A stretch of DNA of 8,486 bases from Pseudomonadota bacterium (lineage in GTDB: Bacteria; Pseudomonadota; Alphaproteobacteria; Caulobacterales; Caulobacteraceae), in contig JAEZHG010000203.1 in NCBI GenBank assembly GCA_023436945.1, positions 1 through 8,486 on the forward strand. The letters are read 5' to 3'. The notes under the pieces were generated by a model. The model worked only from the letters and a program-made list of their open reading frames with translations, searched no databases and was not told where the DNA came from. The position numbers were made by a program, and so were the translations under genes. Numbering within the stretch: the stretch's first letter is position 1; each line of letters opens with the position of its first letter. This document shows, one piece after another, positions 1-7,401 of this stretch.

Positions 1-1164
1 CAGTCTGACCATCACGCCCGAATAGGCTTCGCCCAGTTCGTTCGAGGCACCGATGAACAGCATCGACACAGACGACACACGACCGCGCATGTGATCCGGC
101 GTGGCAAGCTGGATCAGGGTTTGGCGCACGTTCACACTGATCATGTCTGCCGCGCCGCCGATTAACAGCACCAAAGCCGACAGCCAGACGATCTTCGACA
201 GGCCAAAGATAATGGTGCAGACACCGAAAACAGCCACGGCTGCAAACATCCATGTGCCGCCATTCTTCTGGATCGGATAGCGGCTGAGCCACAGCGCCAT
301 GACCAGCGCGCCCACACCGAAGGCCGCACGCAGGAAGCCAAAACCCATCGCCCCGACGTGCAGAATGTCGCGCGCAATGTTCGGGGTCTGAAGCGCCACG
401 CCCGCGAACAGCACCACAACCAGATCAAGCGAGATGGCACCCAGCACGATCTTGGTCTTCCACACATAGTCGAGACCTTCCTTCACCAGAGCGACGGGCG
501 AAACCTTCGGTCCCACCTCGGGCTTGCCGGAGGTCTTGATCAGCAGGAAGCAGGCGATGGCCACAAGGAACAAAGCCGCCGATGAGGCATAGGCCAGCGG
601 CACCGTCATACCCACGATCACCCCGCCCAGCGCAGGGCCAGCGATAGCCCCCGTCTGGAAAGCGATAGACTGGGCCGCGATGGCTGCCGGAAGCGCCTTG
701 CGACCCACCACCATCGGCAGGAAGGCCTGCGACGCCGGAGCCAGAAACGCCCGCGCGGCACCGAACACAGCCGCCACAGCCAGCAGCCCCCAAAGCGGCG
801 GCGAGCCATGCAGCGCCATAGCCAGGAAGATACCCGCGCACATCATCTCGACGATGATGGACAGGGTCACCGTATGTTTGCGGTCTCGCCTGTCAGCCAT
901 GGCACCGGCCGGCAGGGTAAAGGCCAGCAGCGGCAGAAACTGGCAAAGACCCACCAAGCCCAGATAGAGGCTGGCCTGTTCAATCGGATGGTCGCGGCGG
1001 GCGATCTCATAGACCTGCCACAACAGGGCCGAGGACTGGATCTGGATGGCCAACACGGCCACCACACGGCCCAGCCACAACAGTTTGAAATCGCGGATGC
1101 CCCACGGACTTGTGGTCTCTTCGGAGGCAGAAACAGGCTCGGGCGGCGTGGTTGGGGTCGTCAC
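1..1164 (-). CDS. MFS transporter, EntS/MFS_3-like exporter (3' end outside window)
   Basis: This is a 388-codon open frame running off the left edge, so the C-terminus is missing (perhaps a few tens of residues, judged from family length). It is a hydrophobic inner-membrane protein with many predicted transmembrane helices. The cytoplasmic loop after helix 2 carries the MFS motif-A variant GAMADRRDRK (about residues 87-96). Near the end the read FIGASNELGEAYSG (about 370-383) follows an RGRVSSVS stretch; this pairing is typical of the MFS_3 group that includes the enterobactin exporter EntS. The family exports siderophores or drugs by proton antiport, but no neighbour here indicates a substrate. 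The start is the GTG at 1164: an in-frame stop lies 30 bases upstream at 1192-1194 and the first ATG is only at codon 89. The ribosome-binding site is weak. It is transcribed away from dapE. Family assignment is firm, substrate unknown. Confidence 0.88.
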   Translation of the reverse strand, partial: MTTPTTPPEPVSASEETTSPWGIRDFKLLWLGRVVAVLAIQIQSSALLWQVYEIARRDHPIEQASLYLGLVGLCQFLPLLAFTLPAGAMADRRDRKHTVTLSIIVEMMCAGIFLAMALHGSPPLWGLLAVAAVFGAARAFLAPASQAFLPMVVGRKALPAAIAAQSIAFQTGAIAGPALGGVIVGMTVPLAYASSAALFLVAIACFLLIKTSGKPEVGPKVSPVALVKEGLDYVWKTKIVLGAISLDLVVVLFAGVALQTPNIARDILHVGAMGFGFLRAAFGVGALVMALWLSRYPIQKNGGTWMFAAVAVFGVCTIIFGLSKIVWLSALVLLIGGAADMISVNVRQTLIQLATPDHMRGRVSSVSMLFIGASNELGEAYSGVMVRL

Positions 1165-1247
1165 GAAGCAAAAATCTCTAAATCGGGAGGCTTATCGAGT
1201 GATAACGCTCTTCTCGGCGCTGCTATCCCTGCCTAAAGCATGATCCT
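1165..1247. promoter_or_regulatory. divergent intergenic region between the MFS gene and dapE
   Basis: These 83 bases must hold the start signals of both outward-facing genes, unless dapE is transcribed from within the MFS gene. No convincing -35/-10 pair is visible on either strand; an AT-richer patch lies around 1171-1183. GGGAGG at 1185-1190 is a good rightward Shine-Dalgarno sequence but lies 57 bases before dapE, and it fits the small leader frame listed separately. A short imperfect hairpin (GAGTG, loop ATAA, CGCTC, with one G-T pair) spans 1197-1210. Regulatory role is inferred from position only. Confidence 0.4.
1199..1243 (+). CDS. possible 14-residue leader peptide upstream of dapE
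   Basis: A GTG at 1199 opens a frame encoding MITLFSALLSLPKA, ending with TGA at 1241-1243. It is preceded by GGGAGG (1185-1190) at an eight-base spacing, which is close to ideal, whereas dapE itself has no recognisable Shine-Dalgarno sequence. The stop lies four bases before the dapE ATG, a spacing that would allow translational coupling by ribosome re-initiation. The peptide is leucine-rich (four of 14) with one lysine and no run of a regulatory amino acid, so classical attenuation by charged tRNA is not obvious. No homologue is known to me, and the frame could be chance. Confidence 0.3.
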   Translation: MITLFSALLSLPKA

Positions 1248-2441
1248 ATGAACACCGCATCACATTCCGTCATCGATCCTGTCGAACTGACCCGCGCCCT
1301 GATCCGCCGCCCGTCTGTGACCCCCGCAAACGAGGGCGCGATGGAGGTGCTGGAAAAGGCGCTGACGGACATGGGCTTCACCTGCCGCCGCATGGAGTTT
1401 TCCGGCCCGAGCGGTGAAGGCGATGATGCGCCGATCATCAACCTCTATGCCCGTCGCGGCACGGCCTCGCCCAACATCTGTTTTGCAGGCCACACCGATG
1501 TGGTGCCGACGGGCGCGTCCGAGCAATGGACCACCGGACCGTTCGAGGGCGAGACCCGCGACGGCATCCTTTATGGCCGTGGGGCCGTGGATATGAAGGG
1601 TGGCATCGGTGCGTGGGTTGCGGCCCTGTCGCGCCATCTGGCCGAGGGAGAGGTTGAGGGCTCGCTGTCCCTGCTGATTACGGGCGACGAGGAAGGCCCC
1701 GCCCTTCACGGCACCAAGCGCGTGGTCGAGACCCTGATGGAAGAGGGCGAGGTCATCGACGCCTGTATCGTCGGCGAGCCGTCCTCGTCTGCGCAACTGG
1801 GCGATATGATCAAGGTTGGCCGCCGCGGCTCGATCAACAGCTGGTTCACCGTCCACGGAAAACAAGGCCACGTCGCCTATCCGGAACGAGCCGCCAATCC
1901 GGCCCCCGTCATCGCCAAGCTGATGAGCCGACTGACAGATCACGTGCTGGATAATGGCTATCCGGAGTTCCCGCCCTCGAACCTCGAAGTCACCACCATC
2001 GATATCGCCAATCCGGCCACCAACATCATTCCGGCCAAGGCCTTTGCGCGCACCAACATCCGCTTTAACCCCAACCATACTGGGGCGGCTCTGGCAGAGT
2101 GGATGACCAAGGAGGCGGGCGCACTTCAGGCCGAAACCGGCCTTCGCATCGACGTCGAGCACAAGATTTCCGGCGAAGCCTTCCTGACCCAGAACGAGGC
2201 CTTCATCACCGCCGTTCAGGATGCGGTAGAGAAGGTGACGGGCCGCCGCCCCGAGGCATCGACCACGGGCGGCACCTCGGATGCGCGCTTCATCCGATAC
2301 ATGACCCCTGTGCTGGAACTGGGCCTTGTCGGACAGACCATGCACCAGATCGACGAACGCGTACCGGAGCAGGAACTGCGCGATCTGGCCGATGTCTATC
2401 AGGAAGTGATCCGCGCCCTGTTTGCCTGTCTGAAGGCTTAA
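1248..2441 (+). CDS. dapE: succinyl-diaminopimelate desuccinylase
   Basis: DapE hydrolyses N-succinyl-LL-2,6-diaminopimelate to LL-diaminopimelate and succinate in the cytoplasm, in the succinylase branch of lysine and peptidoglycan precursor synthesis. It is a dinuclear zinc peptidase of the M20A family. Visible metal and catalytic positions: H82 and D84 in GHTDVVPTG, bridging D115 in GRGAVDMKGG, E148 (expected general base) and E149 in TGDEEGP, E177 in VGEPSS, and H366 in GQTMHQIDE; all expected ligands are present. GRRGSINSWFTVHGKQGHVAYP marks the dimerisation-domain entry. The GGTSDARF read near residue 340 is typical of DapE rather than ArgE. The protein has 397 residues against about 375-380 usually, with a short N-terminal addition before the conserved DPVELTRALIRRPSVTP start. 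ATG 1248 is the only ATG close to that block. It lacks a clear Shine-Dalgarno sequence and may be coupled to the small frame ending at 1243. Confidence 0.96.
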   Translation: MNTASHSVIDPVELTRALIRRPSVTPANEGAMEVLEKALTDMGFTCRRMEFSGPSGEGDDAPIINLYARRGTASPNICFAGHTDVVPTGASEQWTTGPFEGETRDGILYGRGAVDMKGGIGAWVAALSRHLAEGEVEGSLSLLITGDEEGPALHGTKRVVETLMEEGEVIDACIVGEPSSSAQLGDMIKVGRRGSINSWFTVHGKQGHVAYPERAANPAPVIAKLMSRLTDHVLDNGYPEFPPSNLEVTTIDIANPATNIIPAKAFARTNIRFNPNHTGAALAEWMTKEAGALQAETGLRIDVEHKISGEAFLTQNEAFITAVQDAVEKVTGRRPEASTTGGTSDARFIRYMTPVLELGLVGQTMHQIDERVPEQELRDLADVYQEVIRALFACLKA

Positions 2442-3049
2442 AGCAGGCCCGAGAGGAAGGCGGTGGCCGATGCATGGTCACCGCGCCCGCCCCTGAACAC
2501 AGCAGACATCGACGCCCCGCCATAGGCTTCGGCGCGGGTAAAGGTCGGATCGGAACTGCGCCCCTCATCCAGCAGCGCCAGACCGACAATATCACGCGGC
2601 CTCATACCTACAGCCGAGAGATAGCGTCTGTCGGCCACGCAAAGCAGGGCCATATCCGCCCCCTCGCCCATGCCCCACAGCGCGATGCGTCCATCCAGCG
2701 CAAGCTCGTCCAACCGCCCGTTTAAGTAGCCAATGGCGCAGGCCACATCGGATGTGTGCGCCATAAAACCATGTCGCCCTTCGCGGCGGTCGGTCACCGC
2801 GACGCTGATCCCCCGACGCACCAGATCGCGCGCAGTCGGCATCAGGCTGGAGCGCGACTGCCCCCTGTCCGGCACCATAACGACGACAGGTTTTGGTCCC
2901 TCTCCACGGCCATGCAAAAGCAGCAGGCTATTGCGGCTGTACGGTCCATAGATGTGGCGGGTCTGGCCCATGGCCGAGGCAGGGGCGATCAGGGCCAGCG
3001 CCCCTGTCGCCAGACACAATCCGCGTCGCGTAACCCCGATAACTGCCAT
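2438..3049 (-). CDS. exported alpha/beta-hydrolase-like protein lacking the catalytic serine
   Basis: This 203-residue protein begins with a signal peptide that has a Tat-like twin arginine (TRRGLCL, residues 7-13), a hydrophobic core and a likely cleavage site after APASA (residue 26). The rest resembles the first two thirds of a lipase/esterase-type alpha/beta hydrolase: a strand PVVVMVP (54-60), a segment DVACAIGYLNGRLDEL (101-116), then the nucleophile-elbow strand GRIALWGMGEGADMALL (120-136). At the elbow the expected GxSxG reads G126-M-G-E-G130, so position 128 is Gly (GGC, codon at 2668-2666), one transition from AGC serine. The usual HGG oxyanion motif reads PDRG. Only about 40 residues follow the IVGLALLDEG strand (residues 154-163), so the usual acid/histidine part is mostly missing. 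It is probably not an active hydrolase of the standard kind. AGGGCGG (3056-3050) serves as ribosome-binding site close to ATG 3049. Its stop overlaps the dapE stop. Fold call is moderate, function unknown. Confidence 0.7.
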   Translation of the reverse strand: MAVIGVTRRGLCLATGALALIAPASAMGQTRHIYGPYSRNSLLLLHGRGEGPKPVVVMVPDRGQSRSSLMPTARDLVRRGISVAVTDRREGRHGFMAHTSDVACAIGYLNGRLDELALDGRIALWGMGEGADMALLCVADRRYLSAVGMRPRDIVGLALLDEGRSSDPTFTRAEAYGGASMSAVFRGGRGDHASATAFLSGLL

Positions 3050-3085
3050 CCGCCCTATAGGAACGAGCCACCTGGTCGAGGCAAG

Positions 3086-3125
3086 AAAAAAGGGCGCACG
3101 GGATAGACCCGCACGCCCCCTTTTT
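3086..3125 (-). terminator. rho-independent terminator after the S9 peptidase genes
   Basis: On the minus strand a GC-rich imperfect hairpin is followed by six T. On the plus strand this reads as A6 (3086-3091), arm GGGCGCACGGG (3092-3102), loop ATAGA, arm CCCGCACGCCCCC (3108-3120), T5 (3121-3125). Inner CGGG/CCCG and outer GGGCG/CGCCC pairs flank a two-base mismatch. It lies 21 bases beyond the stop of the proximal peptidase gene, so it fits as its terminator. The A and T tracts on both sides would let it work in both directions, but no rightward gene ends here. Confidence 0.75.
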
Positions 3126-3145
3126 AAATCAGGACAGTCTGAAGC

Positions 3146-5248
3146 TTATTTATTCAGGTGCTTGTCCAGCCAGCCGAACACTTCGTTGTGCCACTGCTGG
3201 CTGTTGGCCGGTTTGAGGACCCAGTGGTTCTCGTCCGGGAACATCACGAAGCGGCTCTCGATCCCGCGACGCTGAAGCGCGGTGAAGGTCGACAGGGCTT
3301 GCGAGGTCGGGATGCGGAAGTCCAGATCGCCCTGAATGACCAACATCGGGGTCTTCCAGTTCTGGACGTGGTTGACCGGATTGAAACGCTGGTAGCCTTC
3401 CGGATTTTCCCAAGGCGTGCCGCCGTATTCCCACTCGGTGAACCACAGTTCCTCGGTGCCATAGCCCATGCCCATGATGTCGAAGACACCGTCATGGTTC
3501 ACGAGGCATTTGAACTCGTCGGACCAGTTGCCGGCGATCCAGTTGATCATGTAGCCGCCGTAGGACGCACCCAGCGCACAGGCATTGTTGCCGTCGACAA
3601 AGTCATAGTTGGCTTTGACGTGGGCCCAGCCCTTTTGCAGGTCTTCCAGCGGGCGGTCGCCCCAGTGCTGGCTGATGGAGTCGGTGAACTCTTGGCCGTA
3701 TCCGGTCGAGCCGTGGAAATCGATCATCACCACCGCATAGCCAGCACCTGCATAGGTCTGGGCATTCCAGCGGAACGACCACGCATTGCCGAACGAGCCT
3801 TGCGGACCGCCGTGGATGAGGAAGGCGACCGGATACTTCTTACCGGCCTCATAGTTGGCAGGCTTGATGACGTAGCCGTGGACGGTCTCGTTGTTCCAGC
3901 CCGGGAAGTTGAACTGTTCGAACTCGCCGAACTTCTTCTCATCCAGCTGCGGGTTCACATTGGTGATCTGGCGCGGCATCTCGCGGCCACGGAACGACTT
4001 CACATAGAGTTCCGACGGACGGGTCAGGCTGTCCATCGACAGGACAAAGCCCGTGTCGGTCAGTTGCACCGCGCCCACGTGACCTGCGCCCGTGAGCGGC
4101 ACCACCGTGCCATTGCGGGTGTCGATCTGGAACAGCTTGGTATTGCCGACATCGCCAGCGGTGACGAACAGGCTGTTGCCATCCTTGGACCACGTCAGGC
4201 TGTCAGCCGAACGGTCCCAGTTGGCGGCGATCTGGCGGGTCTGGCCGGTGGCCACATCGCGCAGGAAGATCGAATATTTGTCAGCCTCGAAGCCCGGACG
4301 CTCCATGGCGCGGTAAGCCAGCGTCTTGCCATCCGGCGAGAAGACCGGACCCGTATCCCATGCCGGATTGGCTTCGGTCAGGTTGGTCAGTTCACCCGGT
4401 GCCGAGGTGGCGACTTGGTAGAGGTCGAAGTTGGTGCTCCACGGCTCGGAGTTGCCAGCCTTGCGGGCCGAGAAGACCACCGAGCGGCCATCCGGCGTGA
4501 AGGTGAACTCAGATTCGTCACCAAACGGCTTGGACGGAGTATCGCCATCAAAGCCCTTGGTCAGCCATACAGGAGCGTGGGCATTGGCGCCGAGGCCCAC
4601 CATGAACAGGTGGTTCTGGGTGTGGTCGTTCCACGTATCCCAGTGACGCACGAACATGCGGTCATAGACCTTGCCGGTCGACTTGCGGGCCTCTTCCTCG
4701 GCACCGCGTGCGATCGAGGCTTCAAGGCTGTCAGCAGTCGGATAGACGGCCAGCGATACAACGACGGCATCGCCCTGGTCATTGATGCGGAAAGCGTTCA
4801 CATCCAGCGGCAGGTCGGTCAGTTGCTCTGCCGTCTGGCCCTTGTCGCGCGAGGCCCAGACCTGCGACTTACCCGAGCGCGAGGAGGTGAAATAGAGGGT
4901 GCCGTCCTTGCCCCAGACGGCCGAGGAAGCGCCGCCGTCCGAGATCGGAAGACGGGTGGCCTCGCCATTGCCCTTCAGGCTCTGGATGAACAGGCTAGAC
5001 GAGCGACGGTTCTGGGCCACATCGGTGGTGGTGACCGAATAGACCACCCATTCGCCATCCGGCGACACCTGCGGATTACCCAGACGGTTGGCCGGGATCA
5101 TGTCCTGATAGGTAAAGGCCGAACCCGCCTGTGCCGTCGCATTGGCGGCAGTTGCAGGGGCTGGGGCCATTTCCGCCATCGCAGGGGCGGCGGCGGTCAG
5201 GAGAGCTGCGGCACTCAGGCCGCAAAGAAGATGGGACAGGCGGCGCAT
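3146..5248 (-). CDS. secreted S9 family peptidase (prolyl oligopeptidase / acylaminoacyl-peptidase type), proximal copy
   Basis: This 700-residue exported serine peptidase probably removes dipeptides or cleaves short peptides in the periplasm. A Sec signal peptide ends at about APAMA (residue 25). A beta-propeller follows (about 45-440) with repeated PD40/TolB-like blades such as VSPDGEWVVY (61-70), FTPDGRSVVFSA (250-261) and FSPDGKTLAYRA (303-314). The C-terminal alpha/beta-hydrolase domain (about 450-700) has the oxyanion segment HGGP (479-482), nucleophile Ser562 in GASYGGYM, Asp643 in GDLDFRIP and His675 in DENHWVLKP, so the triad is complete. Cys557 and Cys581 flank the nucleophile elbow and recur in the neighbouring copy. 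ATG 5248 has GAGGGAG (5260-5254) five bases ahead. It lies 71 bases downstream of the paralogue on the same strand, probably in one transcript, and is followed by a terminator. Dipeptidyl versus acylaminoacyl specificity cannot be read from sequence alone. Confidence 0.93.
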   Translation of the reverse strand: MRRLSHLLCGLSAAALLTAAAPAMAEMAPAPATAANATAQAGSAFTYQDMIPANRLGNPQVSPDGEWVVYSVTTTDVAQNRRSSSLFIQSLKGNGEATRLPISDGGASSAVWGKDGTLYFTSSRSGKSQVWASRDKGQTAEQLTDLPLDVNAFRINDQGDAVVVSLAVYPTADSLEASIARGAEEEARKSTGKVYDRMFVRHWDTWNDHTQNHLFMVGLGANAHAPVWLTKGFDGDTPSKPFGDESEFTFTPDGRSVVFSARKAGNSEPWSTNFDLYQVATSAPGELTNLTEANPAWDTGPVFSPDGKTLAYRAMERPGFEADKYSIFLRDVATGQTRQIAANWDRSADSLTWSKDGNSLFVTAGDVGNTKLFQIDTRNGTVVPLTGAGHVGAVQLTDTGFVLSMDSLTRPSELYVKSFRGREMPRQITNVNPQLDEKKFGEFEQFNFPGWNNETVHGYVIKPANYEAGKKYPVAFLIHGGPQGSFGNAWSFRWNAQTYAGAGYAVVMIDFHGSTGYGQEFTDSISQHWGDRPLEDLQKGWAHVKANYDFVDGNNACALGASYGGYMINWIAGNWSDEFKCLVNHDGVFDIMGMGYGTEELWFTEWEYGGTPWENPEGYQRFNPVNHVQNWKTPMLVIQGDLDFRIPTSQALSTFTALQRRGIESRFVMFPDENHWVLKPANSQQWHNEVFGWLDKHLNK

Positions 5249-5319
5249 GGGCGCTCCCTCTTGCTGGGAAAGTCAGGCCTAAGGCCTAACACCCGATACG
5301 CCGCCCGCAAAGCCTCGGT
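5249..5319 (-). other. short spacer between the two S9 genes with a tandem AGGCCTA repeat
   Basis: The 71-base gap holds the ribosome-binding site of the downstream gene and a perfect tandem repeat AGGCCTA x2 (5275-5288). Because AGGCCT is self-complementary, the repeat can also fold as AGGCC, three-base loop, GGCCT. No T tract follows, so it does not look like an intrinsic terminator, and the two peptidase genes are probably co-transcribed. A weak internal promoter cannot be excluded. Confidence 0.5.
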
Positions 5320-7401
5320 TTACTGGGCAGGGGCCGTATATTTGGCCGTCCAGTCGAGGATTTCCTGCTGCCAGTTCACCCACGCCTTGGGTTCAAGCAC
5401 CCAGTGGTTGGCATTCGGCACGTGGACAAAGCGGCTGTCGATCTCCAGACGCTGCAGCGCCGAGAAGGTCGCCAGACCCTGTTCCATCGGCACGCGGAAG
5501 TCGCGCGAACCATGCAGAACCAGCATCGGCTTCTTCCAGTTGCCGACATAGGTTTCGGGGTTCTGGGCATCATAGACCTCCTTGCGGTCCCAGGTGCTGC
5601 CCTCGAACTCGTGGATGAAGGTGGCGGTGTCCATGGCGTTCATCAGCTGCGGCACGTCAAAGACGCCCGCATGGTTGACGAGGCACTGCCACGGCTCGTT
5701 CCACTGGCCCGCAATCATATTGACCATATAGCCGCCGTAGGACGCACCCAGCGCGCACGAACGGTTGGCATCGATGAAGCTGTTATTGGCGACTGCCGCT
5801 TCCCAACCCTTGCGCAAGTCTTCCAGCGGGCGGGTGCCCCAGTTGGAGTTGATCGCGTCGGTAAAGGCCTGACCATAGCCCGGCGAGCCGTGGAAATTGA
5901 TCATAACCACCGCATAGCCCGCGCCGGTATAGACCTGCGGGTTCCAGCGATAGGACCAGCTTTCCGTCCATGGCGACTTCGGACCACCGTGGATCAGATA
6001 GACAGCCGGATATTTCTGGCCCTCGACATAGTTCACCGGCTTGAAGACCCAGCCGTGGACCTCTTCACCGTTCCATCCGGCAAAGCGGATTTCATCCGGA
6101 CGCGACGGACGGATCGAGGCCATAACCTCGGCATTGTGTTGGGTGATCTGGCGGGTCTGGCCGTTCTTGATCACGAACAACTGCGTCGGAGAGGTGAAGC
6201 TTTCGTGGGCATAGACGACGGTGCCGGCCACCTCGTCATACTCGTTCACAGAGCCGATATCGCTGAGGGCGCGCACATCACCGGTGCGGGCGTCGATCTC
6301 GAACAGGCGCGCCTGACCGACATCCGAGGCGGTGGCATAAAGGGCGCGACCGTCAGAGCGCCACGTCAGGCTGCCCGGACCACGGTCCCAGTTGGTGAGG
6401 GCGCGCGCACCCGAACCATCGGCATTGCCGATCATAACCACAGGCTGGTCACCGCCGACGTTTTCACGACCACCGGCCAGCCATGCGAGGCGACGGCCGT
6501 CGGGCGACAGGACAGGATTGTGGTCCGGTGCCGTATTCGAGGCCGTCAGATTGACCGGAGCGCCACCCGTCAGGGGAATGCGATAGATGTCGTTATTGTT
6601 GGTGAAGGCGTTGCGGTCGCCCAGTAGCTTGGTGCTGACAAGGATCGCACCGTCGCGGGTGAACTCGATACCACCGACGCCAAAGTCTGCATCGAGACCT
6701 TGGGTGAGGCTTCGGGCCGAACCCTCTGCAAGGCCCGAGGCGTTCAGCGGCTGGACCCAAAGATGCGATTTCTTGCCATCGTACCAGCGGTCAAAGACGC
6801 GCAGCGGCATACGGTCATAGACGGTCTGGGTGTCCTTGGCCGCGGCATCGCTGCGGGTCTTGGTGCATTCCAGCGTGTCACAGTCGCTAAAGACCGAAAT
6901 ACCCAGAACCAGCGAGCGGCCATCCGGCGCAATGCGGAAACCCGAGACGCCGACCGGAAGGCTGGTCACCTGAGCGGCGGCATTGCCATCCGCATCGGTG
7001 CGCCAGACCTGATTGGAGCCGCCGCGCGACGAGGTGAAATAGATCGAGCGGCCATCAGCGGCCCACTCCGGCGACGATGCGCCACCCTCGGATACAGCCA
7101 GCTTGCGCGGCTCGAAGCTACCGTCGGTGCTCGCCAGCCACAGGGCCGAACTGGAACGGTTGGCGTTGTAGTCAACACTTGCGACCACATAGACCACGCG
7201 CTTGCCATCGGGCGACAGGGTCGGAGACGAAACGCGGTCCATGCTGGCAAGCGTCTTCAGACCCAGACCACCCTCGACCGTGTGTTCGGTATTTGCCGTC
7301 GCAGCAGCAGGTGCCGCCGCGTCCTGGCCTTGCGCCCACACCGGCGAGGTCGTCGCCATCACGGCCACCATCGCGGTCGCCATCATCCATTTTGCACGCA
7401 T
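5320..7401 (-). CDS. secreted S9 family peptidase (prolyl oligopeptidase / acylaminoacyl-peptidase type), distal copy
   Basis: This 693-residue paralogue of the preceding peptidase has the same architecture: signal peptide with cleavage near SPVWA-Q (residue 23), beta-propeller (about 45-435) with blades TLSPDGKRVVYV (61-72), WAADGRSIYFTS, IAPDGRSLVLG and LSPDGRRLAWLA, then a peptidase domain. The oxyanion segment HGGP is at 471-474. The triad is Ser554 in GASYGGYM, Asp634 in GSRDFRVP and His666 in NANHWVLEP. Cys549 and Cys573 match the elbow cysteines of its neighbour. A second cysteine pair, C174 and C179 in SDCDTLECTK, is absent from the neighbour (TADSLEA there) and could form an extra disulphide in the propeller. 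The frame stays open for 56 codons upstream, but ATG 7401 is preferred because it begins the signal peptide and has GAGGGGG (7415-7409) seven bases ahead. It is likely first in a two-gene leftward unit. Confidence 0.93.
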   Translation of the reverse strand: MRAKWMMATAMVAVMATTSPVWAQGQDAAAPAAATANTEHTVEGGLGLKTLASMDRVSSPTLSPDGKRVVYVVASVDYNANRSSSALWLASTDGSFEPRKLAVSEGGASSPEWAADGRSIYFTSSRGGSNQVWRTDADGNAAAQVTSLPVGVSGFRIAPDGRSLVLGISVFSDCDTLECTKTRSDAAAKDTQTVYDRMPLRVFDRWYDGKKSHLWVQPLNASGLAEGSARSLTQGLDADFGVGGIEFTRDGAILVSTKLLGDRNAFTNNNDIYRIPLTGGAPVNLTASNTAPDHNPVLSPDGRRLAWLAGGRENVGGDQPVVMIGNADGSGARALTNWDRGPGSLTWRSDGRALYATASDVGQARLFEIDARTGDVRALSDIGSVNEYDEVAGTVVYAHESFTSPTQLFVIKNGQTRQITQHNAEVMASIRPSRPDEIRFAGWNGEEVHGWVFKPVNYVEGQKYPAVYLIHGGPKSPWTESWSYRWNPQVYTGAGYAVVMINFHGSPGYGQAFTDAINSNWGTRPLEDLRKGWEAAVANNSFIDANRSCALGASYGGYMVNMIAGQWNEPWQCLVNHAGVFDVPQLMNAMDTATFIHEFEGSTWDRKEVYDAQNPETYVGNWKKPMLVLHGSRDFRVPMEQGLATFSALQRLEIDSRFVHVPNANHWVLEPKAWVNWQQEILDWTAKYTAPAQ

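Noticed and set aside
425..841. Minus-strand frames inside the MFS gene in other reading phases (for example 425-841, 162-467, 867-1067).
   Set aside because: The frame opened by GTG 1164 is unbroken to position 1 and carries MFS motifs; the others overlap it and have no motif.
1260..2345. A 361-codon minus-strand frame opposite dapE.
   Set aside because: dapE on the plus strand has all metal ligands and family motifs. The antisense frame has no recognisable family and mirrors its codon bias.
2099..2725. A 208-codon plus-strand frame bridging the end of dapE and the hydrolase-like gene.
   Set aside because: It overlaps two supported genes in other phases and has an Arg/Gly/Pro-rich shadow composition.
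3158..5551. A 797-codon open frame on the plus strand opposite the proximal S9 peptidase, running into the distal one.
   Set aside because: It is fully antisense to two genes with clear domains and complete catalytic triads. Its translation is rich in Arg, Val and His with no recognisable motif, as expected for a mirror frame of GC-biased codons. No ribosome-binding site was seen.
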